Shown here: in pieces, positions 33,097-46,537 of the stretch | Numbering within the stretch: position 1 is the first letter of the stretch | Layout: the number at the start of each line of letters is the position of its first letter | Assembly: GCF_933775445.1 (NCBI RefSeq) | Contig: NC_065877.1 | Location: 14,508,001 to 14,572,000 of the forward strand | Source of the DNA: Argentina anserina | Taxonomy: Eukaryota > Streptophyta > Magnoliopsida > Rosales > Rosaceae | Direction: 5' to 3' | Length of the DNA stretch: 64,000 nt | Notes under the pieces: generated by a model | Database searches by the model: none | What the model saw: the letters and a program-made list of their open reading frames with translations, nothing else | Told to the model about the DNA's origin: nothing | Made by a program: the position numbers and the translations under genes

Positions 33097-36000
33097 ATGG
33101 AGAAGCAGTACTGGTGTGTGTTGTTCGTAGTGGTTTCCATCGGCGTGGCTCTGGTGGCGGCGCCCGCTGGGGCTTCCACTGATCCTCTTGACGGTAACTT
33201 TTCGACTTTCAGGTGTTCTTGATTTTCTTGATGAGATTTGTTGATTTTTTTGTAATTTTGGTGAAAATGATCCTTTTAGTGTTCTTATTTCTCTAGTTAA
33301 TCGTTAAATTAGTGGAAAAGTATAATGGAACTGAGAAATAAGGTAGATCGGACCTTAAAATTCCGGTGCCGGAAATTAGAGAGAAACAGAGTCTTTCTTT
33401 TTTAAGACAGAAACAGAGTCTTTCTTAGTCATGCGCGAAATTGGAGTTTTGATTTAGGTAATTTGAGGTTTAGTTATCTGAGTAGCGAAACAGAAAGGTC
33501 ACGGAATCTCTGTGATTTCGGGGAAGAACAATTTGGCGGGAAAACAACCGAATCGGTGATCGAGTCGACTTGTGTTGACTCAGAGATGGCCTCTGACCCC
33601 GAGTTAGAACAGTTAGGTTCACGACAAAAGTTGTTAGGAAGAAACGACATGTCGTATTTTGTAGTATAGATTCGAAAGAGTGTTGAAAGTTGAAACTTGA
33701 AATGCGATTCAGTCCTTCACTCTCTTTAATTTTAAGTTGATTTATTCATGTATTCGATTATATTGTTTAAAGATTAAAGAGACAATGAGATGCTCCTTTT
33801 CATTTTCCAGAGACATGGTTTTTATTATCATTTATTCGTGCATTTTGGTTTCCAATATTTGTTGTCAGATTCCGAATTTTGATAGGAATTCTTTGAAATG
33901 TGAGGTGAATGTGAGTTATTGGTCGATTCAGCGTTTGATGTCAGGTGCAAATTGAGTTATTGGTAATTTAGTTTCTACTACTGTTGCATGTTCAGGCCTT
34001 ACATGCACACAACCTGTTTGATGAAAGTTCACTGTAGTCATCCAGTATATACTATTGACTATCTTATCAATTACATCATACATTTTGATACATTTGCTCC
34101 CTTATCAGTCATAGCTTTGAGAGATCTTTACAAGACGCTCAACCAACCGCCACAGCTGGCTGGTTGGAGATTGGATGGTGGGGATCCTTGCGATGAATCA
34201 TGGCATGGAGTGCTGTGTTCTGGCTCTTCAGTAATATACCTGTAATGCACAAGACCTTTAGCCATTAATAGTGATTCTGTATCCTTTTACTATAGTGCTG
34301 TATCACGAAGAGCTAACTTCCACTTTGATCTTATGTAGTAAACTAAATGGTCTAAACCTATCTGGGTATGTTACTCCTGAGATCTACAATCTCTACAGTT
34401 TGAAGCAACTGTAAGTGGTTTTACTGTTTGTCTTTCTTCTCAACTTACCATTGTAATGAAAGCTACCTTCTGCTGAATCTTTTCATATTTCTTCTTCAAG
34501 GGATATTAGTTCCAATAGCATTGATGGTGAAATTCCATATGTCTTGCCTCCTAATGCGACTCATATGTGAGTGATATGCCTCGTTCATATAATTGTTTAA
34601 TTTACTTATTTAGAGGTGTGATAACTTTGGTACCTCGTGTCTGCAGAAATATGGCATACAACCATTTAATCCAGAACATTCCCCCATCCTTACCTGGCAT
34701 GAAAAGTCTCCGACACTTGTGAGTTACTTATTCACTCACAGCTAATATTCTGGTTTTCATTACTTATTTACAAGTCTCCGACACTTGTAAATTCATAATC
34801 TAAATTTATTTTTTAATGTGCTTTCATCTTATATTTCCTTTTTAATGCAGGAACCTAAGTCACAATCGGTTGTCTGGACCTATTGGCAATGTTTTTACTG
34901 GCCTACAGAATCTAAGAGAAATGTATGCTTACTTCACATAGTTATTTAATATTTTACTTGAGTGACATGCAATAAGCTAGTTGGTGGGGAATGATCTCCT
35001 CATCACTCACTAAAATGTTGCTTTGAATAGCTTTGCTGATATTCTATTTGTTGAGATACCTGATTACAAGTTTGGAAGATGCTCAGAAAAAAGTAATATG
35101 AATGTCTTTCTTATGATTTTTCAGGGATCTGTCATACAATAACTTCACTGGAGATCTGCCAAGTTCATTTGGGTCCCTTAAAAATCTCACTGGACTGTGA
35201 GTTTTCGTTTTTCTTTTAGTCAAGTTCCTATACTTTTGCGTATGGGCATATCACATTTAATTGTTCATTCGGTGTATCTGCAGGTTCTTGCAGGATAACA
35301 AGTTTACTGGTTCAGTTGCTTACCTCGCTGAACTTCCACTAATCGATCTGTATATCTCTACTTGCATTCTCTTTGTAGCGTTTTATATTTTCATTGGTAT
35401 TTTGTTTTGATTTCTTGACACTTTCTTTGGTCAGGAATATCAAAGATAACTATTTCAGTGGTATTATCCCCCGTCATTTTCAGTCCATACCAAATTTATG
35501 GTAAGTGATCAACTAATGGTTATCTCTTCTCTGTCTGTAATTCAATTAAAGAAGTACACATCAAATGTTGATTTCCTTTCAGGATTGGGGGAAATAGTTT
35601 TGATCTGCCAGGGGACAACTATCCACCCTGGAATTTCTCTCTAGGGACACAGGGAACTGTAACTGAACAGAACATCCACCCCCCTCCAGCAACTCAGTCA
35701 AGTGCCATGGAGAAGAGCAAACCCTCTACCAAAATAGGTGGACACAAGAAGAAGAGGCTTGGCCCTGGAGGAATAGCTTTTATTCTTGGTGGAGGAACTC
35801 TTGTCGCATCATGTGTGGCACTTTATGTTGCACTCCATGTCAAGAAATCACGTGCACAGAGGCTTATAACCTTGGTGCGCAATAGTAGTTCAAGCCACTC
35901 TTTCTCAGTCATAAATCCGGCTAAAGGTGAAATTTTATTCACTTAGATACATAATATGTCAACTACATTATTATTTCAATGATTGAAAGTGCATAGTATT

Positions 36001-38084
36001 GTGCTGATACTAAATATGTACCTGACTTTTGTGACTTCTTATTTTTTGTAATGAGCCACCCTGGCGAACACGATTTTATCAGAAACCAAAATTATAATTG
36101 CATCTAGTATCATCTCAGGTATCACAATGATTTCAGCTGTGATAGAAAGGTGATAGTATTATAGCTGCATGATTTTTGACACACTGAATTTTCGAGACAT
36201 TGATTTTAAGGACATATTTAAACCAACTGCAAAAATCTTATTATAATATATGATAAATGACACAAATGATAGATTTTTGATGAATTATTTAGTAACGTTT
36301 TGCACTGCATTATTACTTAATGTCTTTTAACTTGATCCCTTTATCTGGTTCTCAGGTAGTCCTATGAGTGCACGAGAAGAAAGCCCACCTGTACTGACTT
36401 TCACGTCACCCATTCTGCTTCCAAGGCGCCTACCTCCAGTTTATCATAGCAGAATTGAGAAAAGTAGAAGAAAAAGCTTCTCTGATAAATACAGATTCCC
36501 AGTGAGAATCAAACTATATACTGTGGCAGAGCTTCAGTCAGCTACGAACAGCTTTATGGAAGAAAACTTTCTGGGCCAAGGATCTCTTGGTTCTGTCTAC
36601 AAAGCCGAATTTCCTGATGGCCAAGTACAAACCTGATTTTTTTTTCCTTTAGATTTATTGTACACACTTAGAGTAACATTCAACATTTTGAATATTATGA
36701 GAAATATCTGACTGCAATTCCTTTGTTTTAGATTTCGGTCGTAAAGAACATCAAGATGTCTGGACTCTCTTTCCATGAAGAAGAAAAATTCCTGGATCTT
36801 GTTTGGACTCTTTCACGTTTGAAGCACCCAAATATTGTACCACTTCTTGGCTATTGTGTGGAGCATGGACAACATCTTCTTGTGTATGAATATGTCAGAA
36901 ATTTAACCCTTGATGAGGCACTGCACAGCGATGCATACAAACCCTTGTCCTGGGGCCTTCGTCTCCAGATTGCTCTTGGTGTTGCTCAAGCTTTGGAGTA
37001 AGCTCCCTATATTGTTCTCAGATAAGTTCATATACTGCATACTCGTATAGATTTGAATGAGTGTCTTTGCTAATGACATTTCACTTCTCAGCTATTTGCA
37101 TTCTACATTGTCGCCTCCAGTTGGTCATGGCAACTTGAAGAGTGCCAATATCTTGCTTGCTGAAGACCTTGCTCCTCATATCTGTGACTGTGGGCTTGCT
37201 ATTTTGAGGCCACTTACAAGCAATAGTCTTAAACTAAAGGTATACACGTTCAATAATTCCAGTTTTAATATTGAATTGGAACGTAAATGTGATGATTTTC
37301 TACTCCCTTTGCTTATACAACTTTGATGCAAACATTTTCCATTGAACTTCTTAAAACTAAACGGTCATTGCTTCTTAAAACACAGGCTTCAGAAGATGCT
37401 ATTGGCGACACGGGCTACATCGCACCTGAGCATGGCCTACCAGGATTTGATAACATAAAGAGTGACATATATGCCTTTGGAGTGCTGCTTTTGGAGCTCT
37501 TGACAGGAAGGAAACCTTTTGATAGGTATTCATTTTTCATGAGCCTTTCTTCTGTTTAAAAATACTATTACCATGTTTTTCGGTTCTAAACAGTGTTCCT
37601 TTGTTTATGACATAGTTCAAAACCAAGGGAAGAGCAATCGCTGGTGAAATGGGCTTCATTGCGGCTTCATGACTTTGAGAGTCTGGAAGAGATGATTGAT
37701 CCAGGCGTTAAAAGAACATGTTCCTCCAAGGCTCTGTCAAATTTTGCTGATATTATCTCCCTCTGCATACAGGTAAAAGCACATTGGATTCTATGACACA
37801 ACTTAACTTCTGTGTAGCAATATGTAAATTCGTCAATGAATATTTCTTACTTGTTTGACAAAACTAAACTGTTCTCTGCGTCACTGAAACTTGAACAGCC
37901 AGTGAAGGAATTCCGTCCACCAATGTCTGAAGTTGTGGGATCTCTCTCACAGCTGATACTGAAGCTCATAAAGGACATACAATGTGGAGCAGATGGTAAC
38001 CAAGTTGACCCCTTCGACAGATCCTTCCGTTCAACCAACTCTCGCTTCATGGCCTCACCTACATTGACCTATTTTTCCGTTTGA
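33097..38084 (+). CDS. SRF2: Leucine-rich-repeat receptor kinase, STRUBBELIG family (SRF2-like)
   Basis: This is a plasma-membrane receptor-like kinase of the STRUBBELIG-receptor family (LRR-V). Sixteen exons run from 33097-33193 and 34109-34241, then six 72/66-base LRR exons up to 35284-35349, 35435-35500, 35583-35926, 36356-36624, 36732-36997, 37092-37239, 37386-37525, 37616-37772 and 37899-38084. The total is 741 residues. A signal peptide (about 1-27) precedes the SUB-type cap with [19 protein letters not shown], six LRRs and a Pro-rich juxtamembrane stretch. The membrane span is about 301-325. The kinase spans about 418-695, with a glycine loop GQGSLGSV and Lys448. The catalytic loop reads HGNLKSAN instead of HRDxKxxN, and DFG is DCG. 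The catalytic Asp is absent, so it is probably an atypical or inactive kinase, as is known in this family. SRF2 over other members rests on its neighbour C53. Confidence 0.93.
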
Positions 38085-38961
38085 ATTAGCCACTAGTGAT
38101 CAGTACAGGCACAGCTTAATCCACTGTATTGTATGCTTGATTAGAGATGCACTCTAAAATCAGCTCGATTGTTAGAGGCTTGGTTTGTGTGACATTATGC
38201 CCTTTCATTCCATACTGTCTTAGCCTTAGGAGGTGTGGTATTCAATTCAAATACCAATCTCAACTAGACAGTTCTTGTCATTCTGTATATTCTACATGAC
38301 AAATTTCCAGAAAGTTGTGGACCGTATATACTAGTTTGCCAGTCTTTCTTAAAAAGATGGGAAGATTTTGATACAGAAATGAAACAGTTAAGCTCGATAG
38401 GGAAACAACACTAGCTTTCTTTGGATTTTGATCGTGTTCATTAGTATCAGTATAGGCAATGTTTCTGTTGCTCAAACTTGGGAGCAACTGCACTTTAATG
38501 AGAGATTCTTTTATCTTTGGCAAGGTAAGTTTTAGGTTCATGACCATTTTCCTGCCTGACAATATACTGAGGTTCTATGAGCATATATTCCTTATAAGTG
38601 TGACTACTCCAAGGAAAAGGATATTGACGGTTGACACAGCTATGTTCTAGTGCAAAGTTCATCTAAAAATTAGACTAAAATTACACTGAGGTGCAGCCAC
38701 CAAGATCTAAACCCTATTTTGTTTTCAACACGGTACAAATCCTGTGAATTTTTCAAACTGTTAACGCTGTCATTTTACAACTGTAATTTGTCAAATTATA
38801 GAAAATTTTACCATCAGCAGAATCAAGCATCGCATTGTGCATCAACACCACTACTCGGAAGGGTATCTACTGTCATTTATATTGATAAGTCTCTTCCACC
38901 TAGAAACATGTATGAGAGGATGACTTAGCACAGCTTCTTCCGCCCAGGGACAAACATTTTC

Positions 38962-41900
38962 CTATGCAGCGACACCACTACTCAATAGGGCATTGATCTC
39001 TCCAATTATATGAACAGGCCTTCCATCAAACATGGAGGAAAGGGTGCTCTCACAAAGCTTCTTAAGCTCACGCGTTTTTGAAAGAGCCGCTTCCTGGAAT
39101 TGAAACAGGAGTCAATATTTGTGCCAAAAGTTGAATTGCCAATAACAAGAGAAAGCTAGTATTTCTGTCTTTCCAAATATTTGTTTGAAACGCAAAGAAC
39201 ACCATATATAAGGAGGGGGCAAGAGATGAGAGGCAAAACAATCTTCAAAGTTTTTTTTTTTATGTGAAATAACTAGTATATGAAACCTCTATTGCAGCAG
39301 TCAAAAGTTGGAGGGCCAGAGGGAAGGACAGAAATTAACAGATGAGGAAACATTCCACTTCCCCTAGTAATATACTAGGGTAACTTTTTATCTAACCACT
39401 GGAGAACATGTCAAGAAAAAACTCACCTGCTTTGGCCATGAAGAAGACAACGAATTGTGCAGCTCCATGCGTTTGGTATCTAAGCCCTTCAAACTCTCTT
39501 TCAACTTCACTTCATGATGCTTCTTTTCTTCCAATGAACTCACTAGTCTGTCTAGAAATCTGGATTAAGGTTGAAGTATGTTTGAGTATTCTATTTTATT
39601 AAAAGAAACAAAAACAGAAATCAATAGTACCGTAGATCATTTAATTACTTGATAGAACCAAGTTTACTTATATATACATGACCATCAGACCATGCTATAC
39701 AGCTTTTGAACAGATAAAAATTTTACATGATATATTCATTGAACTGCAGTAAACTAAAATTCAAAAGAGAGTATAAGTAGAATTGACCAAGTTAAGAAAT
39801 TTCACCTACTTTAATTTTAGTACATTTTTTTATCTTTTAAGTACAAAGCTAACTTTTCTTCTGAGAAACAAGAAAGGTAAATATCTGAGAAGAAATATTT
39901 TTACAAAAATAAAATAACTGCAAGTACGCAAATCTGGTCGAAGAATTTGGTAGTACCTCTTGGAGTTGAGAATCATGATCAAGTCTCGTGTTTTCCTATT
40001 CGTCAGCAAAGAAATTGCCAATGAAACATCAGACAGCATTGTCTCAATGGCATCATGAGCATATTGCTGCAGCACAAAGGGAGCAACTGCCTGAACTTGA
40101 TGTTGCAATGACAAAGTTTCTTCATTTTTCAATTCAACTAACCGTTGATTTAGAAATGCTTTGATCTGAAAGCAGAATTATCAACATTCATCAGACTGAA
40201 TTTCGAGAGCCATAAAAAAGAAAGTCAAACAAAAAAAAGAAAGAGAAAGGGACATAACGAAATGTCATATACCTCATTCAGATCATCCAGAATCTTGTTC
40301 CTATACTCTGTTTCCAAGAGTTGGCTCCTACCTTCCTTGGTTGCTGTTAGTTGAGTTGAAGTATGAAGAACAGATGACTGATTGTTAACAACATTCGACA
40401 AATTGACATCATCAATTGCATCGACTTGAGGAGTTTCAACACTGATATCCCAAGATATCTCTGACACAGAAACCTCTCGAACCTCATCAGATCTTGCAGC
40501 TTCATTTGTAGAACTCTGCAAGATCTCAGCGGCATTGACCATTTCGTAAGGACCCAAACCATTACCAGCATCTTCTGTTTCTTCCACAGTACCAATATCC
40601 CAATCAATCTGAGAACTGTCCACAGAAAAAACCCAGTCTATACTGTCTGCATCTGCTGTCACATTGTTTGACTCATTATGGCTTGCTTGAACATTGCCAA
40701 AATCAACAATTTCCAATTCCATAGAAACATCCAACGATGGGGGATGTTCGCGCAAATCTTTCAAGTTTGTTAACACAGCAAAAGATTTCTGCAATCAAAT
40801 CGAAATAGGCAGATTATAAAAAATTTAACAATTATCTGAACTTTCTATTAGCTTAAATAGCTAATCATAAACAAGCGATCATTGTTTGATTACATCTTTT
40901 TCAGTGTGGGCATCTCTAACAAAGTTAGAATAATACTCCAGAGCCCTCGATACAGAATCACCATTTATCACTTCCAATATCCTGCTAAATGTGGCAGGAA
41001 GTGATTTTGCAGTCTCTAACAGTTCAGCCCTTACATTAATTCCCTGTACAATAAACAAATTATCGTTAAATATTAATTTTGAAACGCAGTCTATCAAACC
41101 AGTTAGGATGCCACAAGTGGAGAATCTGAAATCAAACCTTCAATCCAAGCTCCTGACATGCCTCCACATACTTGGCTGCTGATAGAGCTGCAGTTCTCTT
41201 AATATCAGCTTCCTTATGCTCTAGCTCAGTTAGCTGTTGCTGTATCTTCTGCACCTGCTTTTTCTGATACGGACTTCACACAACGAAACAAAGATCATTC
41301 CTACCAAACCAAACACAGATTCCTTAACTCATCTCATTTCAAACCAATCACAGACACAAACTTACATCTCATAGTTCACATTTTGAACCATTATCTGAGC
41401 AGCTTCACCGAGATAAATATAATCCTTCTCGAAAGCACGCACAATCGCTTCCCAAGCACCCTGGCCATTAAAACACAAAAACAAAGGGCTAAACAACATC
41501 ACCATTACAAATCCCACAAAACATAGCATAGAAAAGAAAGAGCTCAATGTCTCACAGCAGCACCGGAGAGCCGGCCGAATATATTTCGGCTTTCAGAAGT
41601 AGACTTGATCAGAATATCATATATCTGCTTGGCCTCCAAGTACCCAATTCCTGAAAATATCATTCTAATCAATTAAACCCATTTGAAACACAAAACCACA
41701 AAAATCTCAAGCACCCAATTCAACAGACAATAAGAAATTCACATATTGACAAAGTTAAAAAGAAGAAGAACAAACCATCAGGCTCTAGGGTGTGGAAATA
41801 GGGATTGATATCTTTGGGAAGCGAAGCAAACTCCTTGGAAATCCGAGCTCTCACCGCCGCTAGCCGTTTCCTCCAATCTCCCGGTATCCTTTTCCGGTCA

Positions 41901-42069
41901 ACAAGCCACTCTTCAATTCAATCCCGAAACCAGAACAAATCAAAACTCCAATATCAAAAACAGAAAAAAGGAAAAAAAGGAAAAATTGAAATGGGATGGC
42001 TTACGTACCTCCGAGCCGAGAAAAGGTGATGTCGATTGGGAGGCTCCCAAGGTCGTCGGCCGTCGGCAT
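38962..42069 (-). CDS. C53: C53 / CDK5RAP3 ER-phagy receptor
   Basis: C53 works with the UFM1 ligase UFL1 and DDRGK1 at the ER and recruits ATG8 during ER-phagy triggered by ribosome stalling. Ten minus-strand exons: 42009-42069, 41776-41910, 41556-41650, 41366-41460, 41138-41273, 40894-41043, 40273-40788, 39957-40165, 39427-39559 and 38962-39093. They close to 553 residues, near the Arabidopsis length. The N-terminus has the family block [19 protein letters not shown]. Helical stretches follow, such as [18 protein letters not shown]. The acidic disordered middle (exon 7, about residues 225-396) carries three shuffled ATG8-interacting-type motifs: IDWVF (274), IDWDI (285) and ISWDI (335). The C-terminal helical domain ends [11 protein letters not shown]. 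It shares a 485-bp divergent promoter with OEP16-3 and converges with SRF2-like. Confidence 0.95.
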
Positions 42070-42554
42070 TGAAACCAAGCTCCTCTCTTCTCGTCTCTTC
42101 TCTGTTTGATTTGTCAAGTGAGAGAGAGAGAGAGAGAGAGTTGAAACTGTGGAAAGAGCCGGGTCGGTCGAGCCGGGTGGCCCAATTAAATATCAGGCCC
42201 TAACTAGAGAAGGGGCAAAACGGTCAGTGCGGGAAGTAGTTTAATCATTTTCAGTTTGTAGAAGCTGGAAGTCTCGGAAGTGTAGCAGCTCTCTCTCTCT
42301 CTCTCCCCCCTCCGCCTCGAAGGTAATTCTGGGCTTTAGTTTCGATCTGGGCTTTCATGTTCATCGATTATATTCATTTGCTTACTTGAGGGTTTTGATT
42401 CATGAATCAGTTTAGAGTTTTGTTGCATTTGGATCTGCATTTTTGTGCGCTTGCAGTTTCGGGGTTTGATGAGTTGAGGAAATTAGGGGTTTTGTTGGAT
42501 TGAATGATAACTCTCAAATGTTCTGATGTTTGTGTTGATAAATAGTAGATAGAT
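42070..42554. promoter_or_regulatory. Divergent promoter, C53 / OEP16-3
   Basis: The 485 bp between the start codons hold a (GA)n tract at 42119-42140, in the C53 leader when read on the minus strand. A (CT)n tract at about 42289-42304 precedes a C-rich patch on the OEP16-3 side. Each gene thus has a pyrimidine-rich leader in its own sense. A probable 5' untranslated intron of the OEP16-3 gene may start at GTAATT near 42322, because the start codon lies 230 bases further on. Confidence 0.55.
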
Positions 42555-44333
42555 ATGGAGGGCTTGGACCCGGCAGAGCGTAGGTATTTGGAGGATGAGG
42601 ATAGTCCTACCATGAAGACAGTTAAGGGCGCGACCACTGGATTGGTTGCCGGAACTATATTTGGGACCGTGGTTGCGACCTGGTATGATGTGCCTCGTGT
42701 TGAGAGAAGTGTAGCCCTGCCGGGGCTGTTGAGGACCCTGAAGATGATGGGGAACTATGGGGTGACGTTTGCCGCAATTGGGGGAGTTTACATTGGTGTG
42801 GAGCAGCTTGTGCAGCATTATAGGTCCAAGAGGGACTTTGTCAATGGAGCTGTCGGTGGTTTTCTTGCTGGATCAACTATTCTAGGTTACAAAGGTGAAG
42901 ATCCTGTCTTATGCCTATTTTGTTGCTATGAGTGGTTTTGTCAGTACACATTCATGACTAAATGCTTCTTCATAGATACTCTTTAAATAGCAGGGTTTGA
43001 ACAACTTAAACAGATTTCATGTAACAAAACCTTTACAAATGGTATAGTTTTAACCTGACAACACGAAAATCAAGGTGTCACTTTGGCACAATAGTACAAA
43101 TGGTATAGTTTTAAACAGATTTCATGTCAGGCCTTTCCATAACTACGTGAACAATCTAGGTATTAATTTGTTTGTCATACAAATGTCTGCAAAGCATAAG
43201 AGCTATCTACTTCTGTCTGGTGGAAGCAATTCATCTCTTGAAGCCCTTGGTTGTACTTTTAAGTTGTAGAACTGTCACATGGTGCTAGGATTACTATAAT
43301 ACATGGATGCAGGAATTAATGCTACTTAGAGAATCTTAGTAGCGTCTGTCTCTCAGTAATTAAATCGCCAGAGGCTACAGCATCTTCTAGGGAAAGAAGC
43401 TTATTTGCTTATGGTTTGAACTTTGATAGAAGCATTGTGATTTTTTTTCCTAATATTGTTCTGGCATCAACTCTTGAGCCATGTATGTCATAGTATTTAC
43501 ACTTGAGGCCGCTCCTAAAATTGTGCATATTGTAGTAATTGGAAGCACACTGATGGTTGAACTCCTTTATCAATAGTTTCCACACTGCTTACCAAGTATT
43601 CTAGAGCTGACATGAGCCTTTGATGTACTTTTCAACCAGTATCTCACAAAAAGAAAATACTTTCAGCTAAAGGTCCGAGTGCTGCTGATTATGTCCTTTT
43701 CTACCTGAATATGAAGAGCATATATTGAGTTTTCACTTGTCTGCTTCTCATCTATTAGCCTAGTATCATTTAAGATGGATCAATTTGTCTTTAATAACAG
43801 TCAAGAGGGATTAGTTTTTAAGAATATAAACATCCTTGTGTCTGAGAATTACACTAAATAGGTTTCCAACTTACTTTCAGCCCATGCAGAAATACCCTGT
43901 ACATCTCCCTTGCATGTGAGGAATTTGTACTTCATACCCAAGTATTGTTTCCAGTGAATGAGAAGTTTTGATATATTAGTTGCTATTCAATTGGATTGTA
44001 TAGTATTCAGAGTTTACTAGTATATAGCCTGGTGATTCAAGACTTCAGATTGTAGTTTCTAATTGACATTCATTGTGTTAGAAGGAACTTGCACTCATAA
44101 ACCGGATAATTATTCAAATTATTATTTTTACACGTAAAGGGCACATGTTCAATTATACTAATGATAGTGCTGCCCATTTCATAGGAAAAAGCATTCCAAC
44201 TGCAATTTCTGCTGGAGCCGCCTTGGCAGTCACTTCTGCACTCATTGATGCTGGAGGCCAGACAACAAGAATTGATAACGGCAAGGAGTACTATCCCTAT
44301 ACCACCAAGAAAAGATCCACTGCTGATTCATAA
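42555..44333 (+). CDS. OEP163: Outer envelope pore protein 16-3 / complex I subunit B14.7 (Tim17 family)
   Basis: This small integral membrane protein of the Tim17/Tim22/Tim23-PRAT superfamily is named OEP16-3 by homology to plastid outer-envelope pores. In Arabidopsis the protein is also reported as the B14.7 subunit of mitochondrial complex I. Two exons, 42555-42894 and 44185-44333, give 162 residues. Conserved blocks are LDPAERRYLEDED at the start, then GATTGLVAGTIFGTVVATW, RTLKMMGNYGVTFAAIGGVY and KRDFVNGAVGGFLAG. The second exon adds SIPTAISAGAALAVTSALID and GKEYYPYT near the end. About four membrane helices are expected. There is no cleavable presequence. STR9-like follows 633 bp downstream on the same strand. 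Confidence 0.94.
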
Positions 44334-44966
44334 ACTCACCAATGTGACGCTTTCAGAGGAAGATATTGGCGAGCAAATGAAACCAGAACTTTTTCTTGAT
44401 TTGGCTGGTTTGTGGAGATGTTATCATACTCTTAGCTGTCTTCCTCCGCTGTTTAGAATTGAAGTTTTTGACCTTGAATGGATGTTTTGAATAAATCTGT
44501 TATTTCACCCTAGCATTGAAATGTTAACATAATATGTTGGTGGAAGTATAAATTGATCTGTACAAGGAGTACTGCAATAATTACAGTAATTCCTATTTTC
44601 GTTGTTGAGAGTTGGAATTATGCAGGGTACTATTTCACGGCTTTCACCATAAGTTAATTTGGCCAAATAGATGGGTTTGGCTGCTTTTAACCATAAGTAT
44701 GGTTAACCAGCCATAATTCTTTATTTTTTAATGAATGATAAATCCAATCCTATCCCTTCGAAATAGCAGATGCTGCATAAAAAGATATATCATGCAGTAT
44801 TACACGTGGCAGTAGCCCATTGCCCTTCCCAAATTTCTGGGCCATTACTTTGTTGATGTTGTTTCTGAGACTTCAGAGTATGGACCATGAAGCGATGAAC
44901 AAGGAGAGAGAGATCCTCAAAGTTTGTAGGTCTGTAGCTTATAGAAATTAGAAACTAACTACAAAG
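44334..44966 (+). promoter_or_regulatory. OEP16-3 3' region and STR9 promoter
   Basis: This is the intergenic gap between two same-strand genes. It holds an ACACGTGGCA word (44803-44812), a G-box-like ACGTG core of the kind common in light-responsive plastid genes. No clear TATA box was found. The short frame continuing to 44490 overlaps the end of OEP16-3 out of frame and is not a gene. Confidence 0.45.
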
Positions 44967-46537
44967 ATGGCCGGGATTGCGTTTGGCACTTGCTGTTCAA
45001 CTATCTCTTCCACCAGGTAACTACTGCGTGGTTTTACTTGGCTAAATTCTTTAACTCGTCAACATTTCCAGTAAGACTTCGTGAATCTTCATCTGGCTCA
45101 ATATACCTATACTGGGTTTTCTTGTTAGATTGCCGAGTTATGCTTACAATGTGGAAAATGAATTAGAGCTCTAATTGTAGAGCCAACGATGCCCACTTCT
45201 TCAGCTTAGCAGCTTCGTTTATTTTTAGTATAGAGCCCATTTGAACTCGACTCTGTTTTCTTCATGTATGGTAATATGCATTTAGTCATTTACGTTGGAT
45301 ATTGGTAGTGACACTGTTTGTGCATGCTATGTTTTATCTCGGTATATTCTGCTGTTTCATGAATGGAAGTAATCCGGGGTAGGAATTTGTTTACAGCAAT
45401 TTCCGCAATTCTTGGTTGAAACTTGAGACTCGTACTCATCGTGGAGGAACCGTCTTAGGGAGAGCAAACAGTGTTAGAACATTGGCAATTAGAGCAGAAG
45501 TGAATTTTGTGAATGCAGACGAAGCTAAAGAACTAGTTGCAGAGGGATATAACGTTATTGATGTTCGGGACATTTCACAATATGATCGAGCTCATATCAA
45601 ATCGTGTTATCATGTACCTCTTTTCATCAAAAACGAAGACAATGACATCAGTAAGTTCATTTCTTTACATCAAATGGACTACTGACTTTGATATCCAAAT
45701 TAAGCAACTTAGGCGATAAGACTTTTGTTTTTGGTAACGATTAATGATCTGCAGGCACAATTATAAAGAGGACTGTCCACAACAATTTCTCGGGTCTGTT
45801 CTTTGGCTTACCTTTCACTAAACCAAACCCTGAATTTGTTCAATCTGTTAACGGCCAGTTTTCACCTCAGAGCAAACTGTTACTGGTGTGCCAGGAGGGA
45901 ATGAGGTTCGGTTTTGCTTTGCTGCACTGCTGCTATTTTATTTTATTTTTACCAAACAATCCTAAACACCACATTAACTTGTTGTAAAAGGAACGTAGTA
46001 TAGTATATGATCCGTTGATCCAAAATTTTCTCAATGAGAGACACAGGTTCTGGTCAATCCAGATGATTAGATTTTGACATCATTACACTTCCTTACAATT
46101 TTAAGGTCTGCTGCGGCTGCTAGTAAGTTGGAGCAGGCTGGTTTCCAAGACATAGCATGTATATCATCAGGGCTGCAAAAGGTGAAACCAGGTTAGAAAA
46201 TCACATACATGCTTGTTGTTTTTCAGCTTTCTCTCGATCATCTTGTAGTAGATACCATTGATAATATTCCTACTCCAGGCACATTTGATGCTGTTGGATC
46301 CACTGAGTTGCAAGATGCTGGCAAAGCTGGTTTAGTCACAGTACAAGGAAAGATCTCCGCTGTACTTGGAACTGTACTAGTCTGTAAGTCCTTTTGTCCA
46401 CCCTTATAAATCACGAATTCTGGGAGTTTCTATATCTGTTTACTTAACCGCTTGACCAAATTACAGGTGCATATTTGTTCATCACCTTCTTTCCTGATCA
46501 AGCAGAGAAGCTACTCCAACTGGCGCCTACAGGCTAG
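44967..46537 (+). CDS. STR9: Rhodanese-like protein, plastid type (STR9-like)
   Basis: This is a single-domain rhodanese/sulfurtransferase-like protein predicted for chloroplast thylakoids. Exons are 44967-45016, 45397-45650, 45755-45905, 46106-46191, 46279-46383 and 46467-46537, giving 238 residues. The Ser/Thr/Arg-rich N-terminus (MAGIAFGTCCSTISSTSN) looks like a transit peptide. The rhodanese fold spans about residues 50-175, with VNADEAKELVAEGYNVIDVR, YDRAHIKSCYHVPLF and the active loop VCQEGMRS (Cys147, the catalytic position). A C-terminal helix ISAVLGTVLVCAYLFITFF is a likely membrane anchor. Natural substrates of these proteins are mostly unknown, so sulfur transfer is inferred from the Cys loop only. 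It lies next to OEP16-3 as in Arabidopsis. Confidence 0.93.

Noticed and set aside
42407..42818. Minus-strand frames antisense to OEP16-3 exon 1
   Set aside because: Shadows of a well-conserved coding exon.
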